A stretch of DNA of 64,000 nt from Dentipellis sp. KUC8613 (Eukaryota > Basidiomycota > Agaricomycetes > Russulales > Hericiaceae): positions 248,001 through 312,000 of the forward strand of contig NSJX01000024.1 in assembly GCA_002286715.1 (NCBI GenBank), in the 5' to 3' direction. The notes beneath the pieces were generated by a model. The model was given only the letters and a program-made list of their open reading frames with translations, made no database searches and was not told the DNA's origin. The position numbers were made by a program, and so were the translations under genes. Positions 46,323-58,272 of this stretch are shown piece by piece. Each line of letters opens with the position of its first letter. The stretch's first letter is position 1.

Positions 46323-46960
46323 TTCGGTGAGCGGTCGATCGACTGAAGAGAAAGATAGTGGTGCTGGTGCTGGTTTTGTATCTCTCACCTCCCAGGAGGA
46401 CAATATTATATACTGCGTTGAATGCTAGGCCTATCTGCCTCCCGGTGACAAGGACGCAGTAGGACCGATTCGGTCAAATCAACATTGCGTTACTCGGCCG
46501 GATTCAGTCGTCCAGTGGAAGGCGCTTGTGGAGACAAGATACTGGCGAATGGATCCCGAATAATGTCAGGCACTTGACCTATTGCTGCGCCTGCACCTGC
46601 CTACCATGTTGTGACGTGAATTTGTTTTTACATCGATACGTGGGTGTGATATACCGAATACGTGCGTTAACCTGTGCGCCCGTACCATGCTCAATTGCAC
46701 ATCCCACTGAATGTGGGAAAGATATCCAGGGATTCCGCTCGTCTGATCGCCGTCGCTGAGACCTCCATTGTCTGCAGAGTGCAGAACGTCCATGACACTT
46801 GGAGCCAATACGTACTTTCGGAGGCGATGGGAACCCGAATGACGTCTGTGTTTCTACAGTGACTGCGCTCTCGCTTCCTAGGATCGCTGAGAATCAGAGG
46901 GTAAGATAGAAGTGCAATGGCTGCCACGAGAGACTCGGAGACTCGGAGGTAGTGACAACA
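46323..46960 (-). repeat. Upstream part of the P450 duplication, copy A
   Basis: Homologous to the sequence upstream of P450 copy B (50040-50620). Shared stretches include one reading CAA(A)TCAA(C/G)ATTGCGTTACTCGGCC near 46475/50163, another around 46735/50415 (CCAGGGA(T/A)TCCGCTC) and GCCAATACGTACT near 46803/50492. Reading frames are not conserved between the copies, so this is probably promoter DNA and not an exon. Confidence 0.75.
46406..46412 (-). promoter_or_regulatory. TATA box of P450 copy A
   Basis: TATATAA on the minus strand, 84 bases upstream of the ATG at 46322. The matching element of copy B lies 70 bases upstream of its ATG. Confidence 0.6.
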
Positions 46961-47635
46961 AGTAGGGCCGAGGCCGCCGAGTTCATGATGAAGTCCCGGG
47001 CCGCGGCGGAGCCGGGACACTTACAAGTCGCGCGGTCACCGCCACCGCCCGCTGCCGTCAAAACCTTCGAGTTTACAGTAAGTACTTAATTGCTTTTCGA
47101 ACGGGGCTGTGGGCAGGGTTCAGAGGACTTTATACTCCCTCGGTACGTATGCGATGTGGTAAAGTATGCAGAAAATTATATACGGTGGGCATAGGCGTAA
47201 CCTTCTGGCTTGCGATTTTGGGCCGTGCCCGACACGATCCGAGACGAGCTCGAGCTAAGGAGGAGTGATCCACTCAAGCAGGTTGGGCGCAAGGTGAAAT
47301 CTACAACGAGGCGGAGCTGCGGTGCCTGCAGGAAGATGGAGTAGTAGGCAGGTAAAGCCGAGGGCAATGAGAAGCGGGGAGGCGGCGACGCTGAAGACAA
47401 GAGCGACGCGCATTCCGCTCGTACAAAGAGTGATATTCATTCCTTTACTCATGTCTCGTCATATCTCCGCGGGATACAGAATCAGGCTCAGCCTTGAAGC
47501 TTGAATCTTTGTATGATAAGTAGATGTTCACATGCCTAGGCCACTTTGCGGTGTAGATTCACCATATTATCAGGACTCGAGCTATTATCAAATGGTTACA
47601 TGAAAACGATCGTGACAGAAATACTTGGCCAAAGT
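46961..47635. other. Spacer between the two P450 units
   Basis: Not clearly shared with the other unit. A minus-strand frame at 47255-47452 contains a hydrophobic stretch (ALVFSVAASPLLIALGFTCLLL), but no start-to-stop gene is recognisable. Confidence 0.4.
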
Positions 47636-50039
47636 TTAGTCCGACCGAACAGGACGTATGAGCATAGGCAGCTGTGGGCCCTTCTGGACTTCATCGACCA
47701 GATGAGGACGCCCGACGATATTGGTCTTCCGAATCACTCTCTTGTCCGGAACTGCCATGTCGAACTCGAACGCTCGTATCAGCGTGAAGAGGATTGCCTT
47801 AGCCCTGTTCGTACGCGTCAGTCCGATTCTCTGGAGATGAGGAGTCCAATCTTACTCGGCGAGAGAGAAGCGGTAGCCGATACAGGCATGGGGCCCAGCA
47901 TTGAAGGCCATCAGGGGATGGAAAACGCCCGGCATAGATTTCACTGCCTCCGGGAGATTCTCCCAGCGTTCGGGCCTGTCGAAGTGGTCGGTATAGTCTG
48001 GTAGGTGATCAATAAAATACTACACTTACTTGAACTCTTCCGCATCTTCACCCCAAATTTCCTTCATATAGTGCAGCTCTCGGATAGGAAGATAGATATT
48101 ATCGCCCTTGTTCAAGCTGTCCCGCCCCTATTCGTCAATACCAGTGAAGATATCTTGCGAAATGGAAGCTTACCGGATCTCGCGCCTGACCTGCCCCTGT
48201 TTGTCCAGATACTCATTCTGCACAGGGACGACACAGTCCTCAAGCGCGACCCTTTCGGTGCTTACCACAGGATTCTGGACCCGCAGCCCCTCGCGAACGA
48301 CGGCATCGAGGTAGGGGAAGGAGCCCAGCTCCTCCAGAGTCGGGAAATCCGTGGGAAAGGCGCGCAACTCGTCGCGCAACTTGTCTTGAGCTTTCTTGTT
48401 GCGGCAGAGGAGCAGCAGCGTCCAGGACAAGGAAGTGCTAGATAGCTGCCAAGTGAACATCAATGAATGTAACATTCAATACCAAAGATTTACCTTGTCG
48501 TTTCGTGTCCAGCCACGATGAGAGTAGGGATTTCTAGAAGCAATGAGACCCTTGTGTATCTCGTACCCGGCGCAGGAGAAAGGACTCACGGGAGATCAAG
48601 TCGTCTTCGCTTAGCCGCGCATTCTCAGGTACGTCGACAGCCATGTTTGCCTTGATGAGCAGACTGATCAAGTCGCGGCCTTCAATGCTATTCGTCTCTA
48701 CGTCCTTCTCGGACCCGCCTAGACTAGACAGTATCGCGGCCTTCCTATCCGCAACAATCTGTGCACAGATGCGGCGAACGGTGGCAAATGCCTTGGCTAC
48801 CTCACGCGTGCGCTTCGTCGGCTATCGCGTACCGTCAGGAGCGACGCAAATTTAGAAGGGCAAATGCTAAATACTCACGATGAGTCGAGCTGGAGGGAAC
48901 GCAATTGCGAGGATGAAGGCAGGATTGAAGCTGTCAAACGTCATCATGGTCCGCACTGCTTCGTACAATTCGTTCGGCTGATCGTCCGGAGCTGTCAGCG
49001 CGTTGAAAGCATAGTCGAAGCCTGTGTGACGGGGTTACATAGTCGATATGAGGGAGGTAAAATTATGATGCTTACCCGCTTGGCCAATCATGTCGAGCGA
49101 CACCCTGCTCAGCCAATCGAACACGTCAATTTGCAAAGACCCATTTTGCTGAGGGGCTTTGGTGGCGATTTTTGCCATCAGGACGTCTCGAAGCTACCTT
49201 CTTGTCAATCGAGGAGAGCAAGAAAAGGATGAGATATGCTTACCGTGAGCGACTTGTCTACGAACACCCTACTGAAGTTGCGGATACGCTGCGTGGCAAA
49301 TGCTGGGTTCTGAAACTCTGTGATAAGCAACTACGGTCATGGCATTCCGAACATGACACGCACGAGTAGTCTGCGCTATAAAGGTGCAAAGAAATTTAGA
49401 ACCCATCTCAGCCGGTGTGCAGAAGTAACTGACCTGCTTCTTGTGCTGATGACCTGGTTCAGGGAAAAATTTAGAATGTAAAAGGCTATGGTGGGATTGG
49501 AAAACGAGAGTCTACCTTCCACCGACAGCAGGCCTAAATTGCTCTTGGTCAGAATCAATAGTATCGTATATATCTAACAGCACCTACCGTCTCCGAGAAG
49601 TTGGTGAAGTATGAAGTGGGCGTCCTGCGTCTTGTAAAACTCCATCCCATGAGCTAGGATGTGGCCGATTGCCTTGACATCGGTGGTCATCAGCTTGTTC
49701 AGCTGTAAGCGATCCAATATCGTCAGGCGCATATTCACGGATAGAGAAAGCGGAGGAAATAATGCGTACGTTCCCGTAAGACTTGTACGTGAACGTCGGT
49801 CCATACTCCCGAACCCACGACGCGAACGTCTCGGGCGCATCGAGCTCGAATACACCTTCCACGCTTCCCGTCAGCCAACTGACAGACGGCGGACCGCGCA
49901 GGTCCCGCAGGGGAGAGCTCCACGCGGCATATCCAGCACGCAGCACTTTCACTATGGTATATAGGAAAAGTGAAAGCACGACTGCGCCGACGGACGAAAC
50001 CACGAGGTTGAGAGGAGCTAGGGTGCTCTGGATCGGCAT
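47636..50039 (-). CDS. Cytochrome P450 monooxygenase, copy B
   Basis: Tandem paralogue of copy A with the same exon plan, including a 12-base exon at 49364-49375. First exon 49770-50039 ([20 protein letters not shown]...[24 protein letters not shown]), last exon ends with LIRPVRSD and a TAA at 47638. I checked the junctions for the conserved blocks but did not sum every exon; no break was found. Seen: N-terminal membrane helix, [18 protein letters not shown]-helix VAGHETT followed by [13 protein letters not shown]-helix [10 protein letters not shown], heme region with the same layout as copy A. Differences from A are scattered over the protein (for instance FKSFGN to [15 protein letters not shown] to NPVVSTERV), in possible substrate-contact regions. 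Confidence 0.9.
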
Positions 50040-50620
50040 TTCTGAGGACTGAGAAAAGAGTGTGCGTAGATGTAGGTGGTTGACCTCTCACCTCTCACAA
50101 GAACGATGTTATATACGCACTTACCTGGTAACAAGAACTCAGTAGGAACAATGAGACCAAATCAAGATTGCGTTACTCGGCCAAGTTCTTTCGGGTGCCC
50201 GAAGGCGCCTATGTCTCGACACGATGTCGGTGAATCCATTTCGATTACGATCAGGCACTGCGCCTGTGTAAGCCTACCTAAGGTGGTGCGAGCTTATCTC
50301 CTACATTGATAAGTCTGTGAGGTATACCAAATGTGTATGCTTCTGAACACACCTGCGCGCCCGCGCCATGCCCAAGTGCACATTCACTAAAATTGGGAAA
50401 ATAAATATTTCCAGGGAATCCGCTCATCTGATCAATGCCGCTGAGATTGCCACTTCCCGGCAGAGTGCAGGATGTGCGCGTCATCTTCAGCCAATACGTA
50501 CTCTCGGCGGTGATGGGAAACTTGGTGGCGTTTAGTGGTTTGCAGCTACTACGCCCTTGCTCCTTTGGGACCGCCGAACCAAGACAGTAAGAGTGGGCAG
50601 TGGTGAGCAACTCGGAGAGG
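50040..50620 (-). repeat. Upstream part of the P450 duplication, copy B
   Basis: Counterpart of 46323-46960; includes TATA box, the conserved GCGTTACTCGGCC block near 50170 and the GCCAATACGTACT block near 50492. Similarity fades beyond about 50620. Confidence 0.75.
50109..50115 (-). promoter_or_regulatory. TATA box of P450 copy B
   Basis: TATATAA on the minus strand, 70 bases upstream of the ATG at 50039. Confidence 0.6.
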
Positions 50621-51351
50621 TACATGTAGCGACCCCCGCAGCCACAATGATCTGAACAAGTCCAATGGCATCGGACAAGCTTGATAACGATTGTGGTGGT
50701 GAAACTGAAAATGGTCCAGTAGTTCTGTAGTGACATAGCAGGTGAGCGTGCCATGGGGCCCTTTAATGTGATGCTCTTGCGAGCGAATGAAAATAAGCAA
50801 CCACCACCATTTTTCACTTTCTTCGATTACGGTGGCCAACAGGCTGATGGCAACTTGGCAAGAGCGAGTTTCTGGGCCCGACTAATCAGTACAATATCTT
50901 TGGTGCTGTCACGCGGGTAAAGATGCTCACATGAGAAGATCGCTGCTCGAATAAAGGTGATGCACGACTATGGCAACCACAATGCCCAAGGATGTGCCCG
51001 GCTGCGAGGCCTTGGGGGCCCATCACGAGAAAAGAAGCCGTCGGGCTATTGGTTCCGGGTGCCCATCAAGGCACGAGAGCCTTCGAGGAGAAGATCCGCT
51101 TGCGGCGTACCAAGTACAGCCGGACGGCCCCACCGACATACCCGAGCACCTCTTGAAATATACTACTATCTTGAATGTCATCCTTACAGGGTTTCCACCC
51201 GTCTTGTGCAGCTGTCGAGATTAAATTTGCGAATTACCACAATACAGAAGCATACCAAATTTCATGCCAAACATTCCTGTGTTCATACTAGAATACGATT
51301 TTTGAAAAAAGTCCTATTGACGACTCGGAGCAGTCAGTTTTGGCAATTTTA
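50621..51351. other. Intergenic region
   Basis: A plus-strand frame of 158 codons (50957-51433) shows no motif and ends in the F-box remnant. Nothing supported. Confidence 0.4.
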
Positions 51352-51520
51352 TTGTGCATTTCCAGCCGCGCATACCGCAGCCGCCTTTCGGACACCGCCG
51401 ACGCATCTGCCTTCCCTGTGTGCTCTCCCATGACCGAGTCCGTAAGGCGCTCGAGCCCATTCGCGAGGCGACCGTAGAACCCAGACCAGTAGTCCCTCGG
51501 CACGTTCACGAAGGGTTTGA
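51352..51520 (-). pseudogene. Fragment of an F-box/LRR-type gene, related to the neighbour at 51807-53054
   Basis: Minus-strand translation reads YWSGFYGRLANGLERLTD then SERRLRYARLE, which lines up with YWSAVYRHLADGLEHLID and PERPLRYAHLD near the C-terminus of the intact F-box gene next door. Only this 3' part survives; no F-box start, no upstream exon. Frames break outside the block. Confidence 0.75.
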
Positions 51521-51806
51521 TGATGATTCTGCATGTGGGGACAGCGCGTGCACGAGGAGGAGAGCTAGACCCTGCAAAGAGCTTGGATACCTAAAGGTCC
51601 TGGCATACGGGTCGTCAACGGAGTTACGATCTGGGAGAGAAGACACTTCTTGAATGGGCATAGAAGAGGCCCTACAGGAGACGTCTTATAAGTAGGCAGA
51701 GGCTCCTCAATGGGTGATTTCGGTAAAATGAGAGGACATTTGAACGCTTCTAATAGGCTACGGTCCTGGGGGGCGAGCTGAAGTCTGCGCACAGGTGGAA
51801 TGCTTG

Positions 51807-53054
51807 TCACCGGACCGTACTCGCTCCTCTGGCATTCACGACCGCTCGGAAATCCTCCAACGCAGCTGCATCATGCTCCTCCCCCGAGATCACGTCGAAA
51901 GCAGGCATGAATCCGTACCCCGGGTCAAGGTGTGCGTACCGCAGCGGCCGCTCAGGTATGATTGGATCGAGGCTCTCGTCTGCGCGCTCTACCACCACCA
52001 AGTCGATGAGGTGTTCCAGGCCATCTGCCAGATGTCTGTATACCGCAGACCAATATTCCGACGGTGCTTCCGCAAATTCTTCCACTGCAATTCTGCATTC
52101 CTTGAGCTCGAGCCGCGTTAGGGTATCCTTATGGCGCAAGATGAACTCCTCCGTGCCCGTGGTCTCGTGGAAGAAGATGCGTCGCAGCGAGAGCGAAGTG
52201 AGGCGTGGGTAGTGGAGACCTGCGAAGGAGAACTCGGGAATCAGACCGATGTCTTCGTCACTGTGCAGAGCAAGGGAAGTCAGCGCTGCTGTGGGTGCGC
52301 TCGCGGGTAGCAGGAAGAGCCGCGGAATTGTCCTTTCCCAGAAGTCAACGTATGGATCGAGAGAGTTGAAGCCTTCGTGGGCAAAGCCGACAGTTTTGTT
52401 GGCGACGTGGAAGTGCTGGAGCGATGATAAAAGGCTTTGGAAGGTGGACTGCTCAAACACTTCGTTGGGGAAAGACGTGAGGTTGAGAAAGGTCAGGGAG
52501 TGAAGGGTAAGACTGGGCGATGCGGCTGCGACGCCAGTTAGGACCGCTAATTCGGTGCGTAGCTCATCAGAGATGTCGTAGATGTCCTCGTCATGCTGTT
52601 CTACCCATATAGGATGGAACACCAAGCGGAGAATGGTTAATTTTTGCAGTCTTGAGAGAAGGGAGAATGCTGTCTGAAGTGTTTCAATCGTCTTTTCAAC
52701 ATCATCGTTCCCTGCTTTGAAGTTTCAGCATGACCACTAGCCGTGTGCGCAAATGGACGAGAAAACAGACTCACTATCGTCGTCCCAATCCGTCATGGAT
52801 CCGTCATACTTCGCAGACGCATCATGGAAGACAACTTCTTGCACGTACGGAGTGATTGCTTCATCTTCCAGGATATGCTTAAAGCCCTCTGCGCTTTTTA
52901 CGCGATCGCGGACCAACAGCCTACGAAACGCCGAAGGCGTCGCTATCGCCCGGAACGTCTTGTTAGTTGCACGGAGGGATCGAAGGTCGTGTGGGGACAC
53001 CACGTTGTGCGAGATCGACCATAGAATCTCGACGGGGAAGGAAACCACCGGCAT
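51807..53054 (-). CDS. F-box-like protein
   Basis: Two exons: 52775-53054 and 51807-52714; 395 residues. Starts MPVVSFPVEILWSISHNV, followed by SPHDLRSLRATNKTFRAIATPSAFRRL, the layout of mushroom F-box domains (PxEIxxxI...DLxxLRxxxKxF). F-box proteins present substrates to SCF ubiquitin ligases. The remainder has irregular leucine-rich segments (LTLHSLTFLNLTSFPNEVF, LTSLALHSDEDIGLI, LTSLSLRRIFFHET, LTRLELKECRIAVEEF), typical of this expanded and fast-evolving basidiomycete family. ATG at 53054; the longer frame upstream begins at GTG. A truncated relative lies 0.3 kb downstream. Substrate unknown. Confidence 0.85.
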
Positions 53055-53581
53055 GCTGATGAGTCGATATGATGGCAGGAGTGATAATGGTAAAGTCAGA
53101 GAGGTAGGAATGCGGGACAGACGAGACAATGACCCATAATAAGTACGCACTTTTGAGAGGCACCAGCAGTTGGCAAGAAGAGCCGAGAGATTAGAGTTCT
53201 ATCATCGGAACTTCCTGGCGTTTAGGACGGATGTTCCTGTCATTCCAGTTGAACTTGTAAAAGATCCTCGCATTATTCAACTAGAAACGGCCAGACATTT
53301 TGGTAAACCGAGAAGGTAAGAATGTACTATGAGAGTGGAAGACATGATATATGATAGACCATAGCAGCATGAGCAGTGTCGCCAGTGTGCGTACAAATGT
53401 CATCGGAGTCGCGCACCGAGGAGCATATGTTTTTCGGAAAGAGATCGTGCTCCCACGGCGCGACGATCTCAGATCGGGTCACAGATCTGGTCTGAAGTGC
53501 TCGAATCAAATCCTTCATTCCTCTCATTTCTAACGCTGACGCCTCACCTTGCAGGATATTCCCCCACTGTCTATAACATAG
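53055..53581. other. Divergent promoter region F-box gene / DBP7
   Basis: 527 bases between divergent starts. No motif or repeat recognised. Confidence 0.5.
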
Positions 53582-56193
53582 ATGGACGACGGGCTTGTTT
53601 TGAATCTCGCAGTGGATGACGACTTTCAGACTTCTTCTAAGGCTGGAAGCTCGAAAAAGGGCGGGCGATGGACGGATCGGTGCGTACTAGCAGTTATTTT
53701 CATGCGTACTCAGTGTGTTGATTCGACGCACATGCCGTGTCAAGTCTGAAGGCGAAGAGGACAGTAAAGCGAAAGGCTGAGAGGAGTGCGCCAGCCTCGA
53801 GAGCTGGTGCCGATGAGCAAATTGATGCTCGACCTGCAAAACGACCGCGCACGAGTACTGCTGCTGCTGTTCCTGTCTCAGCGACCGCTACAGATCGCAC
53901 GGCTCAAAAGCAGACTCGCCCTCCTGGGCAGATAATCTCATCTTTGTTCTCATACAACCCCAAAATCGAGCAGCCTGCATCCACACCATCCGCGCCCTCC
54001 GCACCCGCTAAACCTAGCAATGCGCCCCTCACCGACTCCTCAACATTTCCCGGGCTCGGCTTGGACCCTCTCATCACCGCGCATCTAGAGGATAAGATGA
54101 ACATTCACAAGCCCACGTCTATCCAGCGCGCCGCGCTTCCTGCCATTTTGGACCCTGAGAACATCGAGCGAGACATCTTCCTGCAAGCACAAACCGGTTC
54201 CGGAAAGACACTCGCGTTCCTCCTTCCGATTCTGCAGGACCTCCTCCCTCTCTGTTCACACTCATATATCGACCGCTCAATCGGCACGCTCGCGGTCATC
54301 CTCGCGCCCACACGCGAGCTTGCGACGCAGACGGCGGACGTGCTAGGCAAACTCCTTGCCCTGCGCCTGCGCGGGAAGGACGAGACACCAGACGACGAAG
54401 CCGCCGCACGGCGCACACGTTGGCTGGTATCGGGGCTGCTCACGGGTGGTGCGACGCGTGGGCACGAGAAAGCGCGCCTGAGGAAAGGCGTGCCGATCCT
54501 TGTCGCGACACCCGGCCGGCTGCTCGACCACCTGCAGAACACCGAGTCGTTCAATGTGGGGAAGTGTAGGTGGCTGGTGCTCGACGAGGCGGACAGGCTG
54601 ATGGAGCTTGGGTTCGAGGATACGATTCGTGGGATCCTGCAAGGGCTGGATGGGAGGCGGAGGCTGGCGCTGCAGGCGGTGAAGGAGGGCCGGAGTGTGG
54701 ATGTTGGGGGGTGGGATTGGGAGAGAGGACGGCGGACGGTGCTTTGTTCGGCGACGATGCGGGAGGATGTGCAGAAGCTGGCCGGGACGACTCTTGTGAA
54801 CCCGATCGTGATCAAGGCGACGGAGATTGATACGCCTGTGGTGCCATCTTCTAGTGAGGCGGCTGCGCCAGCCGTAGCCGAGGCCGCACTTGCGTCTGGA
54901 GAGAAGTTCACACCGCCATCGCAGCTCAAGCAGAAGTATACGATTGTGCCACTCAAATTGCGGTTGGTGACACTGGTTGCGTTGCTGCGGTCGTTGATCA
55001 GCCAGAACCAAGGGCGCAGGGGATCCAAAATCATCGTATTCCTCAGCTGCACGGACTCAGTAGACTTCCACTGGCGTCTTCTGGCCGGTGCGTCAATGGG
55101 CGAAGACGAAGACGCTGTTTCGGACTCAGAAGCGGACGACGACGATGATTCCGACGATGAGCAGAAGAAGCGCAAAGAAAAGCTCCTTAGCGAGGAGAAG
55201 GTCGAAGCCACATCTCCTCTCCTTCCTGGTGCCTCTATCTTCCGACTACACGGCTCTCTTCCCCTGGCCACCCGTCTGCGGTCTCTGAAGGGTTTCTCTG
55301 CAGTCCCATCTACCAAACCCGGCCAGGCGAAAGGCTCAGCTCCAGAGGCGTCCATTTTGTTCTGCACATCAGTAGCATCGCGTGGTCTCGACTTGCCGCT
55401 CGTCCGCGCCGTCGTACAGTATGACCTTCCGACCGAAGGTGGGGCAACGGAGTATGTGCACCGTGTGGGCCGAACAGCTCGTGCTGGGAAGGGTGGTGAG
55501 GCGTGGAGTATCGTTGCACCTAGTGAGGCGGAGTGGGTGAAATGGGTCGAAGACAGGATGAGCGGTGATGTGAAGGACGGGGAGAAGCAGAGTATCAAAA
55601 TGGAGAGTGTGCCGTCGGACGAGATCCTCAGGAAAGGTTTCGGAGGCAAAGGTGCGGAGTGCGAGCAAAGAGCGACGGAGGTGCAGCTCGCGTTCGAACG
55701 ATGGACGTTGCGAGATAAAACGGTATGTCATTTTGCCCTGTTCTTCGTTCAAGCTTGGACTTATATTCATTTCTCTTATCAGAATGCTGGGCTCGCACGA
55801 AAAGCATTCCAGTCACACATGCGGGCATACGCTACTCATCCTTCCGACGAGAAGCATATCTTCCACATCCGGCATCTGCACATCGGACATCTGGCGAAAG
55901 CTTTCGCACTACGCGAGGCACCCAGCTCTGTCAGTGCCTCGGCGTCGAAATCAAAAGCTGGTAAACCAAAACCGAAAGGCAAGCCAGCACAAAAGGAGAA
56001 GCCGCATACGGCAAAACACCGCACGCAGGATCACAGTGAGGAGCACGATGCGGACGCGGAGAGGAGGATGCGCGATGCTGTTCGTGCACAGGGCAAGCTC
56101 AGCAAGAAGGGAGGAGTGATGATGAATTCGGGCACTTCGGAGTTCCAGCTTGCATCCACGGCTGCGCTGGAAAGGATGCTTAATCGGACATAA
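53582..56193 (+). CDS. DBP7: DBP7 DEAD-box RNA helicase
   Basis: Three exons: 53582-53679, 53745-55722, 55783-56193; 828 residues. Nucleolar ATPase for early 60S ribosome assembly. Seen: short exon starting MDDGLVLNLAVDDDF, basic N-terminus, Q-motif region HKPTSIQRAALP, Walker A QTGSGKT (about 185), PTRELATQ, TPGRLLDH, LDEADR (about 310) in place of DEAD, SAT in CSATMREDV, then domain 2 with IIVFLSCTDSVDFH, RGLDLP and HRVGRTARAGKGGEAW (about 604). DBP7-specific marks: a long insertion between motifs Ic and II with RRLALQAVKEGR, an acidic insert EADDDDDSDDEQKKRKEK, and the C-terminal DUF4217-type segment FQSHMRAYATHPSDEKHIFHI with a Lys-rich tail. The second intron (60 bases) is in frame, so unspliced RNA would remain readable. 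Confidence 0.95.
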
Positions 56194-56322
56194 TTCTATG
56201 TTATTGTGATATCAGGGTATACTCTATAGCGGCGGGACGCCTTCATGTGTGTACATGCTGCAGGGATCTCATCTCTAGCTGCTCTCCATACTCGTTAAAG
56301 GGAATCGAGGTCATGACCACGA

Positions 56323-58272
56323 TCAAGGCCTTTTGTTCGTCGTCTCGCATACCCATTGCGCAACATCCTCCACAGCTTGCGTCGGGCGAGTCTTGTATGT
56401 CATCAGGTAGCCCTGGAGACTTGCCATGGAGAGCACGCGCTCGGGGATCGCCTCTGCAAAGCGTGCCGCGAGAGAGTCAATCTGCTCCATCGACAACGCG
56501 ACCTGCATCGGGTCATCGAGCTCTGAGGGGTCGCGGGAAGGGGTTGGCGAGGGGTATGCGGCTTTATCTGCTTGGCCGTTCGACAAATCGATGAGGTCAC
56601 CAGTTGAAGACGGCTTGCTGGAAACACCAGACGCGGCCTTCTCAGATTCATGGTCTTCCTTCGGGGGCTCAAGCTCAGAATCGTCGGGGATAAAGAAACG
56701 CCGGAACATCTCGCGCGCCTGGTACTGGCTCGCGAGACGGAATTCGACGTGCACGTCCATGCGCCCCGGACGAATCAAAGCAGGATCAAGCACGGTGTAC
56801 CGGTTCGTGGTTGCGAAGAGCAGCCGGCCTTCCTGTGCGCTGATGCCGTCAAGCGCATTGAGCAGCCCCGAGAGCGTGATGCGCGTGTCCTTCGAATCGA
56901 TTTTGGCCACGCCCGGCTTCCGTTCGTCGTCTTCCTTATCCGAGCCACCAGGACGGCCCTGCGAGTCTAGCTCCGTGCCTGCCGTCTCGCGCGTGAGTCC
57001 GTGCGTGAACGCCGCATCGATGTCCTCCATGAGCGCGATACAGCGCTCGGGCAGCGCGCTGATGAGGGTGTGGAGAGCGCTGTCGTCGAGCCCGGCCTTG
57101 GACAGAGAGATATTGTAGATGTCAAGTCCGAGCTCGCCAGCGAGGCCGTGGATGAGCGACGTCTTGCCCGAGCCTGGCGCACCATAGAGCAAGTATCCAC
57201 GCCGGAAGGGGATCCCGCGTGTCGTGTACCACTTCTTGCTTCGCAGGAAGTCCTTCGCATCGTTGAAGATAAGCTCTCTAACGCCTGCATCGAGAATGAT
57301 GGAATTCAGCGGGCGCTTTGGACGCGAGCTGACGTCTTGCCATTCGCTGGACGTGCTGCAAGTTGTGACATGTTCAGAGACGTCCTTTACTCGGGTACTG
57401 CGACCTCCCAAGAAAATACCAAGTATACTCACCTATCTGCCATGTAGATCGTAATAGAACCATTGCGCCAAGCCCGGTAAATACGCCTAGCTTCAGCGAT
57501 AATGACGTCTAAATCCTTCCGATTGCGTGACAAGATACTGCGGGATACATCAGTTGCAGGAGCAAGCAGAAGGTGAAATTGATCATACGTGAGTCGGATA
57601 GTAGACTTGTCTGTTGCCCAGCGATCCTCCTCCTTCGTGCGCTGAATACTTATCCAACGGCCCTTGTACCAGAACCTGTAGGTTGTCGAAAACGAGGGAA
57701 AATACGAGACCTTGCGGATATTGGCGGCCGGTGCTCCATCCACACATATACCCTCTCTCTCTTGCATAGCATCCTCCTCCTCGTCCCCGACTGTCATGAA
57801 TGCACTGCTGACAGCGAATTTGCGGAAGTTATCTGTATAAGAATATGAGGCTCTCCCTTGTCAGTTCGGTAACAATAATTAGAGGACTTACGCCATTGGG
57901 GGAGAGAAGAAAGCCAGTAAAGCAGCCACCCTTCAAAAGGAAGGGAAAATGAGATCCTTGTGGGATAAAAGTAAATGGAAAGCTCTTACTGCCCGTCATA
58001 TCATCGCTACTAAAATCAGCCGTGATGAAGAACGCATCGAACAGGTTGTTGTAGCAGTGGTAAACGAGTCGCCGGCACGTCTCCAGCGCACCACCGATGA
58101 CAAGCAGCTTGAGCCATTCGCGCAGGGCAGTGAAAGAATAGATGAACGCGAACAGCGAGTGGATGTCGCCTGAGAATGCCGCCGTCTCTCCCATGACTCT
58201 GGGGTCATTGCTCTGGGAATCGGGGGAGCCGTCGAGGGTCATGTTGTTGACCGCGGCCAGCGTCGACTGCAT
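56323..58272 (-). CDS. BCS1-like mitochondrial AAA ATPase
   Basis: Five exons: 57990-58272, 57892-57930, 57589-57832, 57433-57537, 56323-57355; 567 residues. BCS1 translocates the folded Rieske protein across the mitochondrial inner membrane to complete complex III. Seen: N-terminal region with a hydrophobic segment (LREWLKLLVIGGALE), a BCS1_N-type domain with WLLYWLSSLPQW and FRKFAVSSAF, YFPSFSTTYRFWYKGRWI, then FLRSKKWYTTRGIPFRRGYLLYG, Walker A GAPGSGKT (282-289), Walker B CIALMEDIDAAF, GLLNALDGI, ATTNR, RPGRMD. A charged insert of about 30 residues (GTELDSQGRPGGSDKEDDE) lies between Walker B and the sensor. Basidiomycetes have many BCS1-like paralogues, so this need not be the complex III factor itself. 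Tail-to-tail with DBP7. Confidence 0.88.

Noticed and set aside
54105..55649. 514-codon frame antisense to DBP7
   Set aside because: Lies entirely within the DBP7 coding exon, is rich in Ser/Arg/Pro as expected from a reversed GC-rich frame, and has no motif.
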